Part shown: in pieces, positions 5,934 through 8,179 of the stretch
How positions within the stretch are numbered: position 1 is the first letter of the stretch
Layout: the number at the start of each line of letters is the position of its first letter
Origin: JBAZZQ01 sp041658725
GTDB taxonomy: Bacteria; Planctomycetota; Phycisphaerae; JAAYCJ01
Direction of reading: 5' to 3'
DNA: 8,179 nt
Assembly (NCBI GenBank): GCA_041658725.1
Contig: JBAZZQ010000095.1
Coordinates: 1-8,179 of the forward strand
Program-made: the position numbers and the translations under genes
The notes under the pieces: generated by a model
What the model was told of the DNA's origin: nothing
The model's input: only the letters and a program-made list of their open reading frames with translations
Database searches by the model: none

Positions 5934-6018
5934 TTTAACCGCAAAGACCGCAAAGGACCCAAAGTGAAAGATTTATAAAAGAATTATCTTTGCGAACTTT
6001 GCGGTCTTTGCGGTTTAA
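5934..6018. repeat. ACCGCAAAG palindromic repeat element, copy 2 (overlaps the rsmA stop codon)
   Basis: The left arm has three 9-nt units: ACCGCAAAG at 5938-5946 and 5947-5955, then GACCCAAAG at 5956-5964. The right arm has three inverted units: CTTTGCGAA at 5988-5996, and CTTTGCGGT at 5997-6005 and 6006-6014. Together they can pair as a stem of up to 27 bp with mismatches only in the innermost unit. The loop contains AAGATTTATAAAAGAATTA, identical to copy 1 at 1651-1716. The TTA at 6015-6017 is the complement of the TAA stop of rsmA. Confidence 0.9.
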
Positions 6019-6824
6019 AAAATCTTATTACTCAGCTCAATAAACTCCGAAACGCAAAGAGTTTCAGGCCGTCGCCCGGAATCAATCCCCAATTCCCCAA
6101 GTGCCTTATCAGCCTGTTTTTGCTGACCTTCCTCCAACATCCTGACCCACCCCCCTCGAAGCGTTTTCCGCCGATGCCGAAACAGCCGGCTAACCAAAAC
6201 CCGAAAATCTTCCCGCGATTTGATCCGCCCCGCCAACTCAGGCCGCCAGGTAATCTTCACAATCGCCGAATGCACCCTGGGCGGCGGCAAAAATGCACCA
6301 GGCGGAACATAACTTATTATTTTAACCTCACTTAAAGCCTGAACAAGCGCCGACAAAACCCCATAACTCTTACAATTCGGCTTCGAGGCCATCCTCTGGG
6401 CAACTTCCTTTTGAATGGTAACACACATAAACTGCGGCGGGTTATCCAGGTACAAAGCATCCACCATCACCACGCTAGCCACGTTATAAGGCAAATTCGC
6501 CACCAAAGCCCACTTTTTCCGTAACATCCCCGCAACCAAAGGGTTAAAACTCCCCTTAACCAGTATATCATCTTCAACTAACTGGATTTTCCCCCTAAAT
6601 TCCGACGTGAGCAATTGACAAAACCGCCGATCCAGCTCAACAGCGATAAGGTTTGGAGTCTTTTCAACCAAAAGTTCGGTAAGATTCCCCGTCCCAGGCC
6701 CAACCTCAAGCACCTGATCAACGGTATCTAACTCACTATTTTCGATAACCTTACGAAGATACCCCTTATCCACCAGCAAATGCTGGCCGAGACGTTTGGT
6801 AAGCTTTACATGGCATTTTTTCAT
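6015..6824 (-). CDS. rsmA: 16S rRNA (adenine-N6,N6)-dimethyltransferase RsmA/KsgA
   Basis: A 269-residue cytoplasmic methyltransferase that uses S-adenosylmethionine to dimethylate the two adjacent adenines in the helix 45 loop of 16S rRNA late in 30S assembly. In numbering from the ATG at 6824, the N-terminal KRLGQHLLVD (10-19) is the family's GQxxL-D segment; motif I is EVGPGTGNLT (40-49); the acidic ribose-binding VELD is at 62-65; motif IV is NLPYN (110-114); and the C-terminal part has GAFLPPPRVHSAIV (176-189) and RRKTLRG (218-224). Length and motif order are typical. An in-frame TTG at 6839 would add five residues, but it lies almost at the predicted transcription start, so the ATG is preferred although it has no strong ribosome site. 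The gene stands alone, with its stop inside a repeat element. Confidence 0.95.
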   Translation of the reverse strand: MKKCHVKLTKRLGQHLLVDKGYLRKVIENSELDTVDQVLEVGPGTGNLTELLVEKTPNLIAVELDRRFCQLLTSEFRGKIQLVEDDILVKGSFNPLVAGMLRKKWALVANLPYNVASVVMVDALYLDNPPQFMCVTIQKEVAQRMASKPNCKSYGVLSALVQALSEVKIISYVPPGAFLPPPRVHSAIVKITWRPELAGRIKSREDFRVLVSRLFRHRRKTLRGGWVRMLEEGQQKQADKALGELGIDSGRRPETLCVSEFIELSNKIF

Positions 6825-6847
6825 TTCACTACAGCCCAATTCCTCTG

Positions 6848-6876
6848 ATAATAAGCTAGTTATCGTTAAACTTCAA
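6848..6876 (-). promoter_or_regulatory. Putative promoter of rsmA
   Basis: On the minus strand, TTGAAG (6876-6871, 4 of 6) is separated by 17 nt from TATTAT (6853-6848, 5 of 6). Transcription would begin near 6841, giving a leader of about 17 nt before the ATG at 6824. Confidence 0.5.
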
Positions 6877-7009
6877 GAACGGTCAGAGAAAGGAAAGTTA
6901 TCCAGAAAATTCTTTCTCCAACAACCTCAACGGCATCCAAGTAATCACATTAAACCAAAACAATACACGTTACAGAATTATGAACAATCGATATTTGAGG
7001 ATTTTATTA

Positions 7010-7039
7010 TTGACTCGGACCCTCGCTATGCCCTATAAT
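7010..7039 (+). promoter_or_regulatory. Sigma-70-type promoter of the PEP-CTERM gene
   Basis: TTGACT (7010-7015, 5 of 6) is separated by 18 nt from a perfect TATAAT (7034-7039). The start would be near 7046. The leader of about 79 nt contains a purine tract rich in GA repeats (about 7057-7088). Confidence 0.7.
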
Positions 7040-7124
7040 ACCCCTACCAACCTAGGGCGAGAGAGAGAAAGAGAAGTAGTTGAGAGAAGCGTTTCTTTTT
7101 CTTTGGAGATGGAAGGAAAATGTT

Positions 7125-7766
7125 ATGAAGAAAAGTATTTTAGCCCTGGTCGTGTTGTCGCTTCTGTTGGCGGGCGTTGCAAACGCAACGATGGTGTCTG
7201 GGCCGTTTACCACGTCAACCCCCATTCCTTTAACGCTCACGGACTTTAGCGGGTCCCTGGCGTTTCCTAAGTTCAATCCCGCTTTGGGAACGTTGACGGA
7301 GGTGAAACTAGTCTTGACCGGCTCGATCAATACCGTATTGACCATTCGGAATACGGGAACTGAGAATTCCGAAGGAAATGCCAAGACGCAAGTCAGCTTC
7401 AACGTTCAGGATTCAGGCCTTAATCTGGTTGCTGGTGTACCGGACGCTCAGACCGCGCCGTACGACTTTTCTGGTCTACAACCCGGCAACTATATTACCA
7501 CCGGTACGATCAGCAAGACCAGTTCGAATACACAATATTATACGGATCCGGTAATTCTTAATGAGTTTACAGGTGCGGGCAACATGGTTCTCAATGCCGC
7601 TACCACCACTATCGCGTGGATCGGATACACCGGCGGGAATACCATTGCCACCCAGGTGACGGATGGGGCTTTGACTGGAAATGTTACCTATTACTATATT
7701 CCCGAACCGGCGACTTTAGCCCTGGTCGTCTTAGGCATCGGCCTGCTCCGACGCCGTTCCCACTGA
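7125..7766 (+). CDS. Secreted PEP-CTERM protein, choice-of-anchor-E-like
   Basis: A 213-residue exported protein. Residues 1-21 are a signal peptide: MKK, a hydrophobic core, and an ANA cleavage site after 21. The middle (about 28-185) is a Ser/Thr/Asn-rich beta-type domain. Its opening (PIPLTLTDF at 33-41, then GTLTEVKLVLTG at 55-66) resembles the choice-of-anchor-E domain found in proteins with different C-terminal anchors. The C-terminus is a PEP-CTERM sorting signal: PEP at 193-195, a hydrophobic stretch ATLALVVLGIGLL (196-208) and the basic RRRSH end. Exosortase should recognise and cleave this signal during export to the envelope. The ATG at 7125 is chosen because GGAAGGA (7111-7117) lies 7 nt upstream and a clean signal peptide follows; an in-frame TTG at 7080 would spoil both. 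The gene has its own promoter and terminator. No exosortase gene is present here. Biological role unknown. Confidence 0.9.
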   Translation: MKKSILALVVLSLLLAGVANATMVSGPFTTSTPIPLTLTDFSGSLAFPKFNPALGTLTEVKLVLTGSINTVLTIRNTGTENSEGNAKTQVSFNVQDSGLNLVAGVPDAQTAPYDFSGLQPGNYITTGTISKTSSNTQYYTDPVILNEFTGAGNMVLNAATTTIAWIGYTGGNTIATQVTDGALTGNVTYYYIPEPATLALVVLGIGLLRRRSH

Positions 7767-7798
7767 ATATCAACACAACTGAGTTAATCGCTAATGAG

Positions 7799-7839
7799 CC
7801 GCCTTCTTTTCCTGGATAGGAGAAAAGGCGGTTTTTTTT
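7799..7839 (+). terminator. Intrinsic terminator of the PEP-CTERM gene
   Basis: CCGCCTT (7799-7805) pairs with AAGGCGG (7825-7831), with further pairing between CTTTTCCT and AGGAGAAA inside, followed directly by eight T residues (7832-7839). It begins 32 nt after the stop codon. Confidence 0.88.
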
Positions 7840-8179
7840 ATTGGCTCTTTTGTGCCCTTAAATTCTGAATCTCTCGATTTGCATTTTCCCAAAAATGTGT
7901 TATACTTAGTTATGGAGGAATTTCCTCCCTGGCATCGGTCGCCGCGGCCTTTGCGTCTCGTAAATCTATCCCTTTCAAAAACGAATGGAAACCAGAATTG
8001 CACCGTTTTTGCACTTTTTCGCGAATTGCACTTTTCCCGGCAGATAAGAGTGTATGTCGAGACGCTAAATAGTCGTCCCTGAAAAAGTCAAATTTTAACG
8101 AAGCACACTACAAAGCGATGGGTTTGGATATTCGGATGATCAAAAATCCGGGCCAAAAATTGCAGGCACAATAAAAAAT
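7840..8179. other. Non-coding tail with possible promoter, palindrome and TTGCAC motifs
   Basis: I see no convincing gene in these 340 bases; short open frames lack a ribosome site and familiar motifs. A TATACT at 7902-7907 has TTGCAT 16 nt upstream (7880-7885), a weak promoter on the plus strand. It is followed by a perfect palindrome GGAGGAATTTCCTCC (7914-7928) at about the expected transcript start. TTGCAC occurs three times at 7998, 8009 and 8026. A 35-codon frame opens at 8073 (first ATG 8118) and closes at a TAA before the window end; I cannot assign it. Confidence 0.45.

Noticed and set aside
7852..8082. Plus-strand open frame of 76 codons in the tail region
   Set aside because: No ribosome site, no motif, and it runs through the promoter-like block and palindrome. 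I treat the region as non-coding.

Overview
The window reads as a small piece (possibly a whole contig) of a mid-GC bacterium. The best guess is a member of the Planctomycetota, class Phycisphaerae or a relative. Three things point there: a PEP-CTERM protein, an ECF sigma factor paired with a small membrane protein, and intergenic spaces filled with several short interspersed repeat families. The taxonomy is inference; no rRNA or other decisive marker is present.

Layout. (1) 1-80: the first 26 codons of an IS630-type transposase on the minus strand, cut by the window edge. (2) 81-356: a repeat-filled spacer. (3) 357-1571, minus: an aspartate/aromatic aminotransferase with a good sigma-70-type promoter. 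(4) 1713-2723, minus: an OppF/DppF-type peptide-transporter ATPase with no other transporter subunit in view. (5) 2953-4641, plus: a membrane family 2 beta-glycosyltransferase like cellulose synthase or CslA mannan synthase. (6) 5809-4796, minus: a two-gene operon of an ECF sigma factor and a single-pass membrane protein, probably its anti-sigma partner. (7) 6824-6015, minus: the 16S rRNA dimethyltransferase RsmA/KsgA. (8) 7125-7766, plus: a secreted choice-of-anchor-E-like PEP-CTERM protein with a promoter, a purine-rich leader and a clear intrinsic terminator. (9) 7840-8179: no convincing gene; a possible promoter followed by a perfect palindrome.

The genes are mostly independent housekeeping or envelope functions. 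The only obvious functional unit is the sigma/membrane-protein pair. The glycosyltransferase and the PEP-CTERM protein both concern the cell envelope, but nothing in the sequence links them.

The most distinctive feature is the repeat landscape. At least three families have two copies each in 8 kb: a 9-nt-unit palindrome (ACCGCAAAG units), a 37-nt ATTGGATATTGGG element, and a GTTTAGCAGTCGCCGG hairpin. There is also a GTCATTGCGAG inverted repeat. Members of the first two families sit at or within about 30 nt of the 3' end of all four minus-strand transcription units, in two cases sharing the stop codon. One hairpin copy lies inside the sigma factor gene and encodes part of its C-terminal tail. 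I found no convincing evidence of a wholly new biochemical system. The stop-codon-abutting repeats and the sigma/non-zinc membrane pair deserve the closest look.
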